Of a stretch of DNA of 64,000 nt, positions 17,906 through 26,261 are shown one piece after another. Source of the DNA: Mesorhizobium sp. Its GTDB lineage: Bacteria; Pseudomonadota; Alphaproteobacteria; Rhizobiales; Rhizobiaceae. The stretch is from the NCBI GenBank assembly GCA_004020365.1, contig SAQR01000005.1:101449-165448 (forward strand). Reading direction: 5' to 3'. A model generated the notes under the pieces. That model was not told the origin of the DNA and searched no databases. It saw only the letters and a list, made by a program, of their open reading frames with translations. The translations under genes were made by a program, and so were the position numbers. How positions within the stretch are numbered: the stretch's first letter is position 1; every line of letters starts with the position of its first letter.

Positions 17906-19216
17906 ATGCTGTCTCGACACATGACTGAGGCAGGCAACATCCCGCAAAAACGGCCTCTCGCCCGGATCGGCGCTTTCGTGGCCGAGCGACGGCGGCTGGT
18001 TCGCGACTATCTTTCGGCGATCAGCGGCGCGGGCGGGCGGCTGGTGTTTTCGCTCGCCTACTTCATCGCGCTGGCCAACACGCTGTCGATCGCCGAGTTC
18101 GGCGTGTTCGCCACCGCGTCAGCGGCCGGCGTGATGCTGTCGCGCATCCTGGCCTTCGGCTTCATCTCGGCGCTTTACCGAACCGCCACCATCCGCCCCA
18201 ATCTGATCGGCACCTTCACGGCCGGCTTCCTGCTGTTTGGCGCTATATCGCTGCCATTGCTGGCTGCCGCCTCCTACGGCGTATACCTGGTCTTCTTTGC
18301 CGGCACCGTGCCGCTGTCGGTCTTTGCGGCGATCGTGTTTGCCGAGGCGTTGTTGTGGCGGCCGGTCGAGGTGGCGCTGATCGTCAACAACGGTCTCGGC
18401 AAATTCGGCCGCGCCGCCCTGCTGACGATCCTGGCGACGGCCTTGCGGGCGCTCGGCGCCATGCTGTTCATGTTCGCGGCGCAGCCGACCATAGCGGTCT
18501 GGTCGTGGTATTACATCGGCGCCAACGCCGCCTCGCTGCTCATTGCCTTCGGATTTTTCTATCCGCGCCAGCGGCTGCGGCAGCGGCCGGCGCTCTATCT
18601 CAGACGGCTCGCCGATTCCCTCTATGTGGCCGGCGCCGAGGTGCTGTTCTACCTGCAGATGGAATTCGACAAGCTGCTGGTGCTGGCGATCGGCGGCCCG
18701 CACCTCGCCGGCATCTATGCCATCATCATGCGGCTGGTCGACCTGACGGCGATCCCGATCCGCACCTTCTCGATGATGCTGGTGCAGCGCATGATGCGAG
18801 CGCCGGAACTCTTGTCACGCCTTTCGGTCAAGAGCGGCATCGAAGGCGGCGTGTTCGCGGTCTCGACACTGGCGCTGGCGGCACTCGGCATCGTGCTGCA
18901 TTTCTTCCCCAACGCGCTCGGCAGCAATGTTGCGGAGGCCGCCCCGTTGGTGGCGCTGGCGATCTGCGTGCCGGGCCTGCGCAATCTCGTCGAATACCAG
19001 GCCGAACTTCTGTTCGCGCGCGGCCAGACGCTGGTGCGGGCGATCAACCTGGCGCTGCTTGCCGGGCTGAAGGCGGTGCTGCTGACCTATGTGCTCACCA
19101 ATATCCCGGGCACGCCCGATCTGGTGCTGTCGCTCAATGTCGTCTTCCTGCTGCTCTATCTCGCCTCGGCGCTGCTCACCTATTCGGCGATGCGCAGGCC
19201 GGCGAAGCCGGTCTGA
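17906..19216 (+). CDS. Wzx-like polysaccharide flippase (MOP superfamily)
   Basis: 436 residues with about twelve hydrophobic segments starting near residue 45 (LVFSLAYFIALANTLSIAEF, then FGVFATASAAGVMLSR) and ending VLSLNVVFLLLYLASALLTY. The pattern of FGVFATA after the first TM is typical of Wzx/RfbX flippases that move lipid-linked repeat units across the inner membrane. It sits next to Wzz, glycosyltransferases and a Wzy-like gene. The ATG at 17921 is an alternative start; neither has a strong ribosome site. Confidence 0.85.
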   Translation: MLSRHMTEAGNIPQKRPLARIGAFVAERRRLVRDYLSAISGAGGRLVFSLAYFIALANTLSIAEFGVFATASAAGVMLSRILAFGFISALYRTATIRPNLIGTFTAGFLLFGAISLPLLAAASYGVYLVFFAGTVPLSVFAAIVFAEALLWRPVEVALIVNNGLGKFGRAALLTILATALRALGAMLFMFAAQPTIAVWSWYYIGANAASLLIAFGFFYPRQRLRQRPALYLRRLADSLYVAGAEVLFYLQMEFDKLLVLAIGGPHLAGIYAIIMRLVDLTAIPIRTFSMMLVQRMMRAPELLSRLSVKSGIEGGVFAVSTLALAALGIVLHFFPNALGSNVAEAAPLVALAICVPGLRNLVEYQAELLFARGQTLVRAINLALLAGLKAVLLTYVLTNIPGTPDLVLSLNVVFLLLYLASALLTYSAMRRPAKPV

Positions 19217-19220
19217 GGGA

Positions 19221-20144
19221 CTAACCGAGCCCGATCAGGCGGCGGATGCGGCCGACGTCGGTGCCGATGAACGACTGCATGCCGATGGCCACCTGTTGCG
19301 GCGCCATGGCGGCGACGAAACGGCGGAACTCGTCATCCGACAGCGCCTCGCCCGTCCAGTGGACGCGGCAGAACTCCTCCGAGCCAGGGAAATGGCCGGC
19401 GCCGGCGAGCACCTCGTCGACATAGCGGCCGTAGATCATGCATTCGGAGAATTTGCGCGCCGCACCGACGACTTCGACCCAGTTGCGACCATGGATCTTC
19501 TCGATCCGCGCGCACAGCGCCGTCACGGTTTGGCGGCGCCAGGCAATCAGCGTCGAAATGTAGTCGTGGGTCGAAACCTCCGATGACTCGATGCCAAGCG
19601 CGGAGCCGGCATTGCGCGACCAGATGCGATGCTCGTCATGACCGTCACCGGACAGCACGCCGTCGCGGCGGAACAGCCGCACCTTGCCGTCGCGCCAGAA
19701 GGCGCTGCAGTCGAAAGGTTTTAGGAACGCCACGTCGGAATCGCAGAAGATCAGCACGTCTTCGGCGGCGTGCGCTGCTATCGCAATGCGGCGAAGCTGC
19801 TGCACGTGCCAACCGCGCAGCGGCATGGTCCAAGGGCTGAGCCAGATGCGCCGGCGGAACAGGCTGAGCGGATCATCGAAGGCATGCAGCCAGCGCGGCA
19901 ACAGGTCCCTCTCGTCGACGATGGTGCGGCGATTGTTCTCCAACTGACGAAACAGCGCCACGTCACGATGCTCGACAAGAATATAGTGGTGCGCCACGCC
20001 GGAAACGTAGCGGTCGAGCGTTTCGCACAACAGGCGGCAGCGCTCCAGATCCGGCGCATAGCTTGCCGTCACGACCGCTGCCGTCGGCGCCCGGCGAAGG
20101 AAATCGGCCTCGCTATCAGGGCTTGGCACGAACCGGTTGTTCAA
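19221..20144 (-). CDS. DUF6492 family protein, probable sugar transferase
   Basis: 307 residues. An internal VLIFCDSDVAFLKPF segment looks like the DxD nucleotide-sugar site of GT-A glycosyltransferases, and LERCRLLCETLDRY near the N-terminus fits the family. It is the last gene of a three-gene minus-strand run. Proposed start: a TTG at 20144 whose TTGA overlaps the TGA stop of the upstream wecG-like gene, with GGAG 7 bases ahead. A GTG at 20129 is possible. The longer ATG frame would run through the wecG-like gene. The enzymatic role is inferred. Confidence 0.75.
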   Translation of the reverse strand: MNNRFVPSPDSEADFLRRAPTAAVVTASYAPDLERCRLLCETLDRYVSGVAHHYILVEHRDVALFRQLENNRRTIVDERDLLPRWLHAFDDPLSLFRRRIWLSPWTMPLRGWHVQQLRRIAIAAHAAEDVLIFCDSDVAFLKPFDCSAFWRDGKVRLFRRDGVLSGDGHDEHRIWSRNAGSALGIESSEVSTHDYISTLIAWRRQTVTALCARIEKIHGRNWVEVVGAARKFSECMIYGRYVDEVLAGAGHFPGSEEFCRVHWTGEALSDDEFRRFVAAMAPQQVAIGMQSFIGTDVGRIRRLIGLG

Positions 20145-20959
20145 AAACCTGCTCCGGGATCTGCTCCGGGGCGAGTTCTGGCAGGAGCAGGCCTGCCCAA
20201 AAATTTCTGGCCGAAGACGCGCCACAGGAACAGGGGATTGCCGACCACATAGCGGCGCCAGAGACGGCCCGGTTCGATCCACAACCGAAACAGCCATTCG
20301 AGCCTGAGCCGGCGCATCCACAGCGGCGCCCGCGGCACTGTGCCGCTCAGGAAATCGAGCAGCGCACCAACGGCGATCGGCAACGTGCAGTGGCGCGCGT
20401 CGATGTGGCGCGCGATCCATAATTCCTGGCGCGGCACGCCCATGGCGACAAGCAGCACGTCCGGTCGCAACCTGGCAATGCGATCGACGATTGCCGGCTC
20501 CTCGGCGGGAGAGAAATAACCGTCATGGATGACGACGAACCGGTGCTGCAACGCGAGCGCTGCCAGCTTCTTCGACGCCGCCTCGGCGTTGACCCGGGTC
20601 GCGCCGAGCAGCCCCACGGTCAGCGGCCTGGCGGACGCCTGCAGAAAGGCAGGGATGAAATCGGTGCCGTTGAGATTGTCCGGAAACGATGCTCCGTAAA
20701 GCAGTTTCGCCGCCAGATCGACGCCGACCCCGTCCGGCAGGATGAGAAAATCGTCGAGCGCCTCGGCGACGACCAGGTCCGTATAGGCGACATTGGCGTT
20801 GTGAGCGTTGAGAAAGGTGACCTTGGTGAAGCGCCGCTCTGCAATCAACCGGGTCAGGTGCGCGACCGCATCGTCCCAGCGGATGGCAAGGACCGAGATG
20901 CCCAGGATTGATTTCAAGCTGTCGGGCCCGAAAACGGCGCGGGCGTTGTGCACATTCAT
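20141..20959 (-). CDS. WecG/TagA/CpsF family glycosyltransferase
   Basis: 272 residues, GT26 family. Typical elements: VTFLNAHNANVAYTD, the catalytic-region LPDGVGVDLAAKLLYG, NGTDFIPAFLQ, GLLGATRVNAEAASK, LLVAMGVPRQELWI and VGALLDFLSGTVPRAP. Such enzymes add ManNAc, ManNAcA or related sugars to a lipid-linked acceptor at the inner face of the membrane. A 4-bp ATGA overlap with the upstream glycosyltransferase and an overlap with DUF6492 show a tight operon. Confidence 0.93.
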   Translation of the reverse strand: MNVHNARAVFGPDSLKSILGISVLAIRWDDAVAHLTRLIAERRFTKVTFLNAHNANVAYTDLVVAEALDDFLILPDGVGVDLAAKLLYGASFPDNLNGTDFIPAFLQASARPLTVGLLGATRVNAEAASKKLAALALQHRFVVIHDGYFSPAEEPAIVDRIARLRPDVLLVAMGVPRQELWIARHIDARHCTLPIAVGALLDFLSGTVPRAPLWMRRLRLEWLFRLWIEPGRLWRRYVVGNPLFLWRVFGQKFLGRPAPARTRPGADPGAGF

Positions 20960-22128
20960 GCAAACATCTCCTGGCCGACAGGCCCGAGCTTTTCCAGGCC
21001 GAGCCTGATTGCGGCATCGAGCGCCTTCAGCTGCCGGCGGTGGAAAGCGCTGCCGTCGGCGTCCCCGACATCGGCTACCGCTGCTTCCAGGGCGCCGGCG
21101 AAGGCGACCGGATCATCGGTCACCACGCAATTGACCGGGCGATGGTCGATGCCGCGCAGCGAATGGCTGGTGGCGACGGAGGGCAGGCCGAGTTCGAAGG
21201 TTTCGATGGTCTTGAGCTGCACGCCGCTGCCGGAGGTGCTGATCAGCGGGATGACGGCGGCGCTGCGCACGAAAGCCTGCGCGTCCGGCACGCGGCCGAC
21301 GAACTCGACGCCGGGAGGCGCGGACCTGAGGTCCGACGGCATGCCGCCGGCAATCCTGACCCGGAAATCGGGCCTGAGACGCGGCACCACCTTTTCCAGG
21401 AACCAGTCGAGGCCGATGCGGTTCGGCTGCCACGTCCAGGTGCCGATCAGCGCCGCGTCGCAGTCGATGCGGCGCGGGGTTTTTTGCACGGGCGGCTCGG
21501 CGCAGGTCACCAGGGGCAGTACCGCCGAGCGCTCGTCGGAGGCGACGCCGAGCGCTGAGCGATCTTCCTCGGCCAGCGTGAAGACGAAGCGTGCCCGGCG
21601 GCATAGCCGTTCTTCCACAGTCTTGAGCAGCCTTGCCTCACGGCGAAACAGCAGGCGCTGGAAAAGACCGCCGGCGGCAGCGGCGTTCTCCTGCGCCGAA
21701 CGATGCTCGACATTGTGGGCGACGAAGATCGACGGCCGGTCGCCGAAAAGCCGTTCGAAGGCGCCGGCGAACTGCACGGAATTCAAGACGTAGCCGTCGA
21801 AAGGGCCGGAGCGTTCGACGGCGGCGCGGACCTCGCTGTCGTTGACGACGCGCAGCTTGACTGACGCGAAAGTGAGGCCGGAGAGCATCGCTCTTGCAAC
21901 CCAGGCGAGCTTTTGCAGCGATGAGGCAGTTTCGGTGCGCACATCGACGGCGCCGAGCACGATGGTGTTTTGCGGATCGCTCGCAGGCTTGCCCGGCCAG
22001 GTGAAGCCGATCACCGTGACGCGCGCGCCGGCGCGCCGCAACGCGGCGATGATCGCGGCATTGGCGATCTCGTAGCCCGAGGCAAGGGCTCCGTCGGGCA
22101 CAATCGATGTGGCGAACAGCAGATGCAT
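20956..22128 (-). CDS. glycosyltransferase (GT-B, group 1-like)
   Basis: 390 residues. The N-terminal half has VAHNVEHRSAQENAAA. The C-terminal GT-B half has ALIGTWTWQPNRIGLDWFLE, VRIAGGMPSDLR, VEFVGRVPDAQAFVRSA and the donor-site GSGVQLKTIETFELGLPSVAT. First gene of the minus-strand trio with wecG-like and DUF6492. Likely adds a sugar during repeat-unit synthesis of the polysaccharide made by this locus; donor unknown. Confidence 0.9.
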   Translation of the reverse strand: MHLLFATSIVPDGALASGYEIANAAIIAALRRAGARVTVIGFTWPGKPASDPQNTIVLGAVDVRTETASSLQKLAWVARAMLSGLTFASVKLRVVNDSEVRAAVERSGPFDGYVLNSVQFAGAFERLFGDRPSIFVAHNVEHRSAQENAAAAGGLFQRLLFRREARLLKTVEERLCRRARFVFTLAEEDRSALGVASDERSAVLPLVTCAEPPVQKTPRRIDCDAALIGTWTWQPNRIGLDWFLEKVVPRLRPDFRVRIAGGMPSDLRSAPPGVEFVGRVPDAQAFVRSAAVIPLISTSGSGVQLKTIETFELGLPSVATSHSLRGIDHRPVNCVVTDDPVAFAGALEAAVADVGDADGSAFHRRQLKALDAAIRLGLEKLGPVGQEMFA

Positions 22129-22303
22129 CTCACCTATCCTGAGCGGATACAGCTAACAAAGCGCGGTGAAGCCTTGATTAAGTGAAGCTATTGGGTGGCC
22201 CGGCGTTGCCGGTTTGCCGCTTGTCCGCCAAAGGTGATTAACGAAACCTTATTGTCACGGGTGCTATCGAGAGCAAAACTCAACCATTCCGGGCTGGACA
22301 CGG

Positions 22304-23302
22304 ATGATCCCTTTGCCATCGGACGGTTCGGTATCGATCGCAGGGTGGTCGCCGGGACTTGTCGCCGCTGCCGTCGAGGCGGTCATTACCCTGCCGACCT
22401 TCAAACGGCCCGAGCAACTGCTGGCGACGCTGGCATCGCTCAAGGCCCAGGAAACCGGCAGACGCTTCGCAATCATTGTCATCGAGAACGAAGCCGAAGC
22501 GCGCGCCGGCGCCAAGGCGGCGCTGCCGCTGTTCGAGCGCGGCGACATCCCGGGCATGGTGATCGTCGCGCATGAGCGCGGCAATTGCAGCGCCTACAAT
22601 GCCGGCTGGCAGACGGCGATCCTGCACTTTCCCGACTTCAGCCACCTGCTGGTCATCGACGACGACGAGATCGCCGATCCGCAATGGCTCGAGCGCATGT
22701 GCCAGGCGGCCGAGACGCTCGGCGCCGACATTGTCGGCGGCCCGCAGATGCCTGTGTTTGCCGACGCGGCCCATGCCGGATGGGCCGAGCACCCGGTCTT
22801 TGCGCCACCCTATCGGCAGACCGGGCGGGCGCCGGCGCTGTATTCCTCCGGCAATCTGCTGGTCGGCCGCAAGGTGCTCACCGCCATGGGGCCACCGTTT
22901 CTCGATCTGAAATTCAACTTCATGGGCGGCGGCGATTCCGATTTCCTGAGCCGGGCGGCACAAAGAGGTTTTGTGCTTGGCTGGTGCGCCGAAGCCCAAG
23001 TGCATGAAACAGTTCCGGCCCGACGCATCCAGGCCGACTGGATCCGTGCCCGCAGCCTGCGCAACGGCGTCATCTCGACACTGGTCGAGAAGAAGAAACG
23101 GGCCGGCACGCCGTTCGCCGGCATCAGTGTTTTCCTGAAGAGCCTGGCGCTGCTTGCCGTCTCGCCGTTTCGCGGCGCGGCCAGGCTGGCGCGGACGGGG
23201 TCATTGGCGACGGCCTTATACCCAATCCATGTCGCTGTCGGCCGCGTGCTTGCCGAATTCGGATATGCCAATGAGCAATACCGGCAGCCTGAGAAGAACT
23301 GA
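22304..23302 (+). CDS. family 2 glycosyltransferase
   Basis: 332 residues with a GT-A fold: VEAVITLPTFKRPEQLLATL at the N-terminus, ERGNCSAYNAGWQTAI, and the DxD-like LLVIDDDEIADPQWLERM. FMGGGDSDFLSRAAQRGF holds the usual acidic acceptor-site residues. The C-terminal amphipathic/hydrophobic stretch (LKSLALLAVSPFRGAARL) suggests membrane association. Its 3' end overlaps the Wzy-like gene by 32 bases, so the two are translated together. Confidence 0.9.
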   Translation: MIPLPSDGSVSIAGWSPGLVAAAVEAVITLPTFKRPEQLLATLASLKAQETGRRFAIIVIENEAEARAGAKAALPLFERGDIPGMVIVAHERGNCSAYNAGWQTAILHFPDFSHLLVIDDDEIADPQWLERMCQAAETLGADIVGGPQMPVFADAAHAGWAEHPVFAPPYRQTGRAPALYSSGNLLVGRKVLTAMGPPFLDLKFNFMGGGDSDFLSRAAQRGFVLGWCAEAQVHETVPARRIQADWIRARSLRNGVISTLVEKKKRAGTPFAGISVFLKSLALLAVSPFRGAARLARTGSLATALYPIHVAVGRVLAEFGYANEQYRQPEKN

Positions 23303-24590
23303 ACGCGCGCCGCTCAGCGCGGCCTTCACTCGCGACGGCGTCGCGACCGCGATCGCCGCGCTGCTGTTCACCGTCATCCTGGTGTCGTTCCGTCCCTTCC
23401 AGCCGGCCGGCGACGCAACGACCGGCGATGGCGGCGACATTGTCAACCAGCTCGGCTTCGGCTCGCTTGGCGCGATCTCGGTCTTCTCGCTCATGGTTTT
23501 TGCCGATCCGCGCGTGGTGCGTTCGCTGCTCAGCCCTTCCTGGCTGCTGATGCTGGCTTTTCTGATGTTTGCGGTGGTGATGGCAAACGATCCGCCGTCG
23601 GCAATGCGCGCCGCTTTCTTCACGCTGATCGGCATCTTGACGATGGCGACGATCCTGGCGCTGCCGCGCGACGCCGAAGCCTTCTCGAAAGTCATGATCT
23701 TCACCATCGTCGTCGTCATCGGCCTGTCCTATATCGGGCTCATCGTCTTTCCAAACGAGGCGCTGCACACCGCCGCATCGCTGGAGCCGGAACATGCCGG
23801 CCTGTGGCGCGGCGTGTTCACCCACAAGAACATTGCGGGGCCCGTCATGGCCTGCTTCAGCTTCGCCGGGCTGTACCTCTACCGGCGCGGACAGCGGCTC
23901 TGGGGCGCATCGATCTTTTGCGCGGCGATGATCTTCATGCTGCACACCGGCTCCAAGACGACGGCCGGACTGGTGCCGTTTTCGATCCTGATCGTCGTGC
24001 TGCCAAGCCTGATCGGCATGCGGCTTGGGACGCCGATCCTGTTCGCTCTGGCCATCATCGCCGCAGCGATCGGCACGCTGGGCATCGTCTTCCTGCCGCC
24101 GGTGAAGCATCTGGCTGCACTCTATTTTCCCGACCTGACCTATACCGGGCGCACGACGCTGTGGGAGTTCGCCGGCGAGATGCTGGCGGAGCGGCCGTGG
24201 ACCGGCTACGGCTTCGACAGCTTCTGGGGCACGCCGCTGCTGTTGAACCAGGACCAGCCCTTCGACCGGGCCTGGGACATCCGAGCCATCGTGCACGGCC
24301 ATAACGGCTACCTCGATATCGCGGTGCTGATGGGCATCCCGGCGCTGTGCGTGGCGGTCTACACGTTCCTTATCGCGCCGCTGCGCGATTACATGCGCAT
24401 TCCCTTGCGCAAGGAGAACATCTATCTCGGCGACTTCTTCATGATGGTGGTGCTGTTCACCGCGCTGAACGCCTTCCTCGAAAGCTTCTTCTTCCATCGC
24501 GCCGACCCGGTCTGGCTGTTCTTCGTGTTCGGCATGTTCGGCCTGAGGCAAGTGTCGCTGCGGCCGATGGCGGTTCGCGGCCCGTCCTGA
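23271..24590 (+). CDS. O-antigen ligase/polymerase family membrane protein (Wzy-like)
   Basis: 439 residues, about ten TM segments. The periplasmic-loop signature of the Wzy_C/O-antigen ligase family is present: GRTTLWEFAGEMLAERPWTG, YGFDSFWG, then HGHNGYLDIAVLMGIPAL. The conserved Arg and His residues match polymerases and ligases that act on undecaprenyl-linked glycans. Start taken as ATG 23271; ATG 23265 is equally in frame. With Wzx and Wzz this completes a Wzx/Wzy-type set, though no initiating transferase is present. Confidence 0.87.
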   Translation: MSNTGSLRRTERAPLSAAFTRDGVATAIAALLFTVILVSFRPFQPAGDATTGDGGDIVNQLGFGSLGAISVFSLMVFADPRVVRSLLSPSWLLMLAFLMFAVVMANDPPSAMRAAFFTLIGILTMATILALPRDAEAFSKVMIFTIVVVIGLSYIGLIVFPNEALHTAASLEPEHAGLWRGVFTHKNIAGPVMACFSFAGLYLYRRGQRLWGASIFCAAMIFMLHTGSKTTAGLVPFSILIVVLPSLIGMRLGTPILFALAIIAAAIGTLGIVFLPPVKHLAALYFPDLTYTGRTTLWEFAGEMLAERPWTGYGFDSFWGTPLLLNQDQPFDRAWDIRAIVHGHNGYLDIAVLMGIPALCVAVYTFLIAPLRDYMRIPLRKENIYLGDFFMMVVLFTALNAFLESFFFHRADPVWLFFVFGMFGLRQVSLRPMAVRGPS

Positions 24591-24691
24591 TCCGCGTCAC
24601 AACAGGGCTTCCCCGCCCCGCCACGAACGTCTATGGGAAGCCATCTTTTTGTTTGAGCATCGGATTTTGCCGATGCTCTGCGGAGGCTCCT

Positions 24692-25507
24692 ATGACCATC
24701 AGGCTTATTCTCGCCGGTTGCGGCAATATGGGCTACGCCATGCTCTCCGGCTGGCTGAAATCGGGCAAGCTTCCCCCGGCCGCGGTTTTCGTTGTCGAGC
24801 CCAATGCCGATCTGCGCAAGCGCGCCGAAGCGCTGGGCTGCAGTGCTGCCGCGGATGCCGACGGCATTCCGGCGGATGCCGTTCCGGCCCTCGTCGTCAT
24901 CGCTGTGAAGCCGCAAGTGATCCGCGACGTGACCGCCGCCTACAAGCGCTTCAATGATGGCCGCACCACCTTCCTCAGCATCGCCGCCGGAACGCCGGTC
25001 GCGACTTTCGAGGCCATTCTGGGTGATCGCGCGCCGATCGTGCGCTGCATGCCCAATACGCCGGCGGCGATCGGCAAGGGCATGATGGTGGTGTTTTCCA
25101 ACCGGCTGGTCTCCATCGATACGAAACGTTTCGTTGCGGGTCTGCTCTCGGCGAGCGGCGAAGTGACAGATATCGACGACGAGGGCCTGATGGACGCGGT
25201 GACGGCGGTGTCAGGGTCTGGTCCGGCCTATATCTTCCATTTCATCGAAGCGCTGACCGTGGCTGCCGAGAAGGCCGGATTGCCAGCCAAAACCGCCAGG
25301 CTGCTGGCCGTGCAGACGGTCTATGGCGCCGCCTCGCTCGCCGCCGAAAGCGGCGAAGATGCGGGCGTGCTGCGCCAGCAGGTGACCAGCCCCGGCGGCA
25401 CAACGGCCGCCGCACTCGCCGTGCTGATGGGCGAGGATCGGCTGACAAAACTGCTCACCGAAGCGGTGGAGGCGGCACGGCTGCGGTCGATCGAGCTGGG
25501 AAAGTAG
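24692..25507 (+). CDS. proC: pyrroline-5-carboxylate reductase
   Basis: Reduces 1-pyrroline-5-carboxylate to L-proline with NAD(P)H, the last step of proline synthesis. 271 residues, full length. N-terminal Rossmann LILAGCGNMGYAMLSGW, VRCMPNTPAAIGKG, and the P5CR signature region AVSGSGPAYIFHFIEAL through QVTSPGGTTAAAL. The ATG at 24692 follows GGAGG with optimal spacing; a longer open frame runs back into the Wzy-like gene and is rejected. Confidence 0.96.
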   Translation: MTIRLILAGCGNMGYAMLSGWLKSGKLPPAAVFVVEPNADLRKRAEALGCSAAADADGIPADAVPALVVIAVKPQVIRDVTAAYKRFNDGRTTFLSIAAGTPVATFEAILGDRAPIVRCMPNTPAAIGKGMMVVFSNRLVSIDTKRFVAGLLSASGEVTDIDDEGLMDAVTAVSGSGPAYIFHFIEALTVAAEKAGLPAKTARLLAVQTVYGAASLAAESGEDAGVLRQQVTSPGGTTAAALAVLMGEDRLTKLLTEAVEAARLRSIELGK

Positions 25508-25522
25508 TGGCGGCTTTGCAGA

Positions 25523-25915
25523 TTACGCGAGATCGGTATGCGAAAAGTCATTACCCTTGTAAAGCAGTGCGGAGCCATGACTTTTTGCACAGGCATAAGA
25601 AAGGCAGTCGGCTAAGTTGAGCTGGGCTGGATGCCCGCGCCCCTTTCCGTAGTCTGAAAACGCCTGGATCGCGAGCACGGCATCACCGGCGTCGATCGGC
25701 ACGATTTCGATTTCAGCCTCGCGAAGAAACGCGTTTATCGCGTCTCCAGCGACAACCGGCTGGACGGCAAGCATCGTCGAAAGCCGCATCGCCGCCTCAA
25801 GCATCACCAGAGCCGAAGTTATCCTTACGGGCGCTGCTTCGATGCGATTGCTCCATTCGCCGGCATCCTCTTCTCCTGAAAGAATCGCGACAACCACGGA
25901 GGTGTCGACGAACAT
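25523..25915 (-). CDS. vapC: VapC family PIN-domain toxin
   Basis: 130 residues. PIN-domain ribonuclease with the acidic set in MFVDTSVVVAILSGEED, Glu in LVMLEAAMRL, Asp in LNLADCLSYACAK and the terminal LLYKGNDFSHTDL. PIN toxins cleave RNA and are neutralised by a partner VapB. The start codon overlaps the vapB stop as TGATG, which is classic translational coupling. Confidence 0.93.
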   Translation of the reverse strand: MFVDTSVVVAILSGEEDAGEWSNRIEAAPVRITSALVMLEAAMRLSTMLAVQPVVAGDAINAFLREAEIEIVPIDAGDAVLAIQAFSDYGKGRGHPAQLNLADCLSYACAKSHGSALLYKGNDFSHTDLA

Positions 25916-26157
25916 CAGGAATGCCCCCACATTTCGTCGATTTCATCCTTCGTCACAGCCCGACCGCCCTGGCCTGCCTTGGCCTTGAAGTCGTTGGCAA
26001 TGGCAGCAAGGCGCTCCGCCAGGGGAATGCGTCCGCTTTCTCGCTTCAATTCGGATTCAAGCGCCTCGATGACCGCCTCGGTCATAGAAATCTTGCGTTT
26101 AGCAGCAAGCTCCCGTGCCAGTTCGCGAGCGCGCGGATCCCTGATCTGAAGATTCAT
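25915..26157 (-). CDS. vapB: VapB-type antitoxin
   Basis: 80 residues of the PSK/Rv0623-like antitoxin family: MNLQIRDPRARELARELAAK, then KRKISMTEAVIEALESEL (ribbon-helix-helix DNA-binding part), then a charged tail (AERLAAIANDF, KDEIDEMWG) that would wrap the toxin. GGAGG lies 8 bases before the ATG at 26157; an upstream in-frame GTG/ATG is less likely. Precedes vapC with a 1-base overlap. Probably autoregulated through the palindrome at 26200-26211. Confidence 0.92.
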   Translation of the reverse strand: MNLQIRDPRARELARELAAKRKISMTEAVIEALESELKRESGRIPLAERLAAIANDFKAKAGQGGRAVTKDEIDEMWGHS

Positions 26158-26199
26158 ACAATCAGCCTCCGCTTTCGTCGTCACTACAATATAGAGAGT

Positions 26200-26211
26200 T
26201 TGTCATGACAA
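26200..26211. promoter_or_regulatory. vapBC operator candidate
   Basis: Perfect 12-bp palindrome TTGTCATGACAA, 43 bases upstream of the vapB start in an AT-rich spot. Type II antitoxins with RHH folds commonly bind such palindromes over their own promoter. Confidence 0.6.
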
Positions 26212-26261
26212 TACTAGCGCGCTCGGCCGAAAACGGCCGACAGCCCCCGCACCCGACGGCG

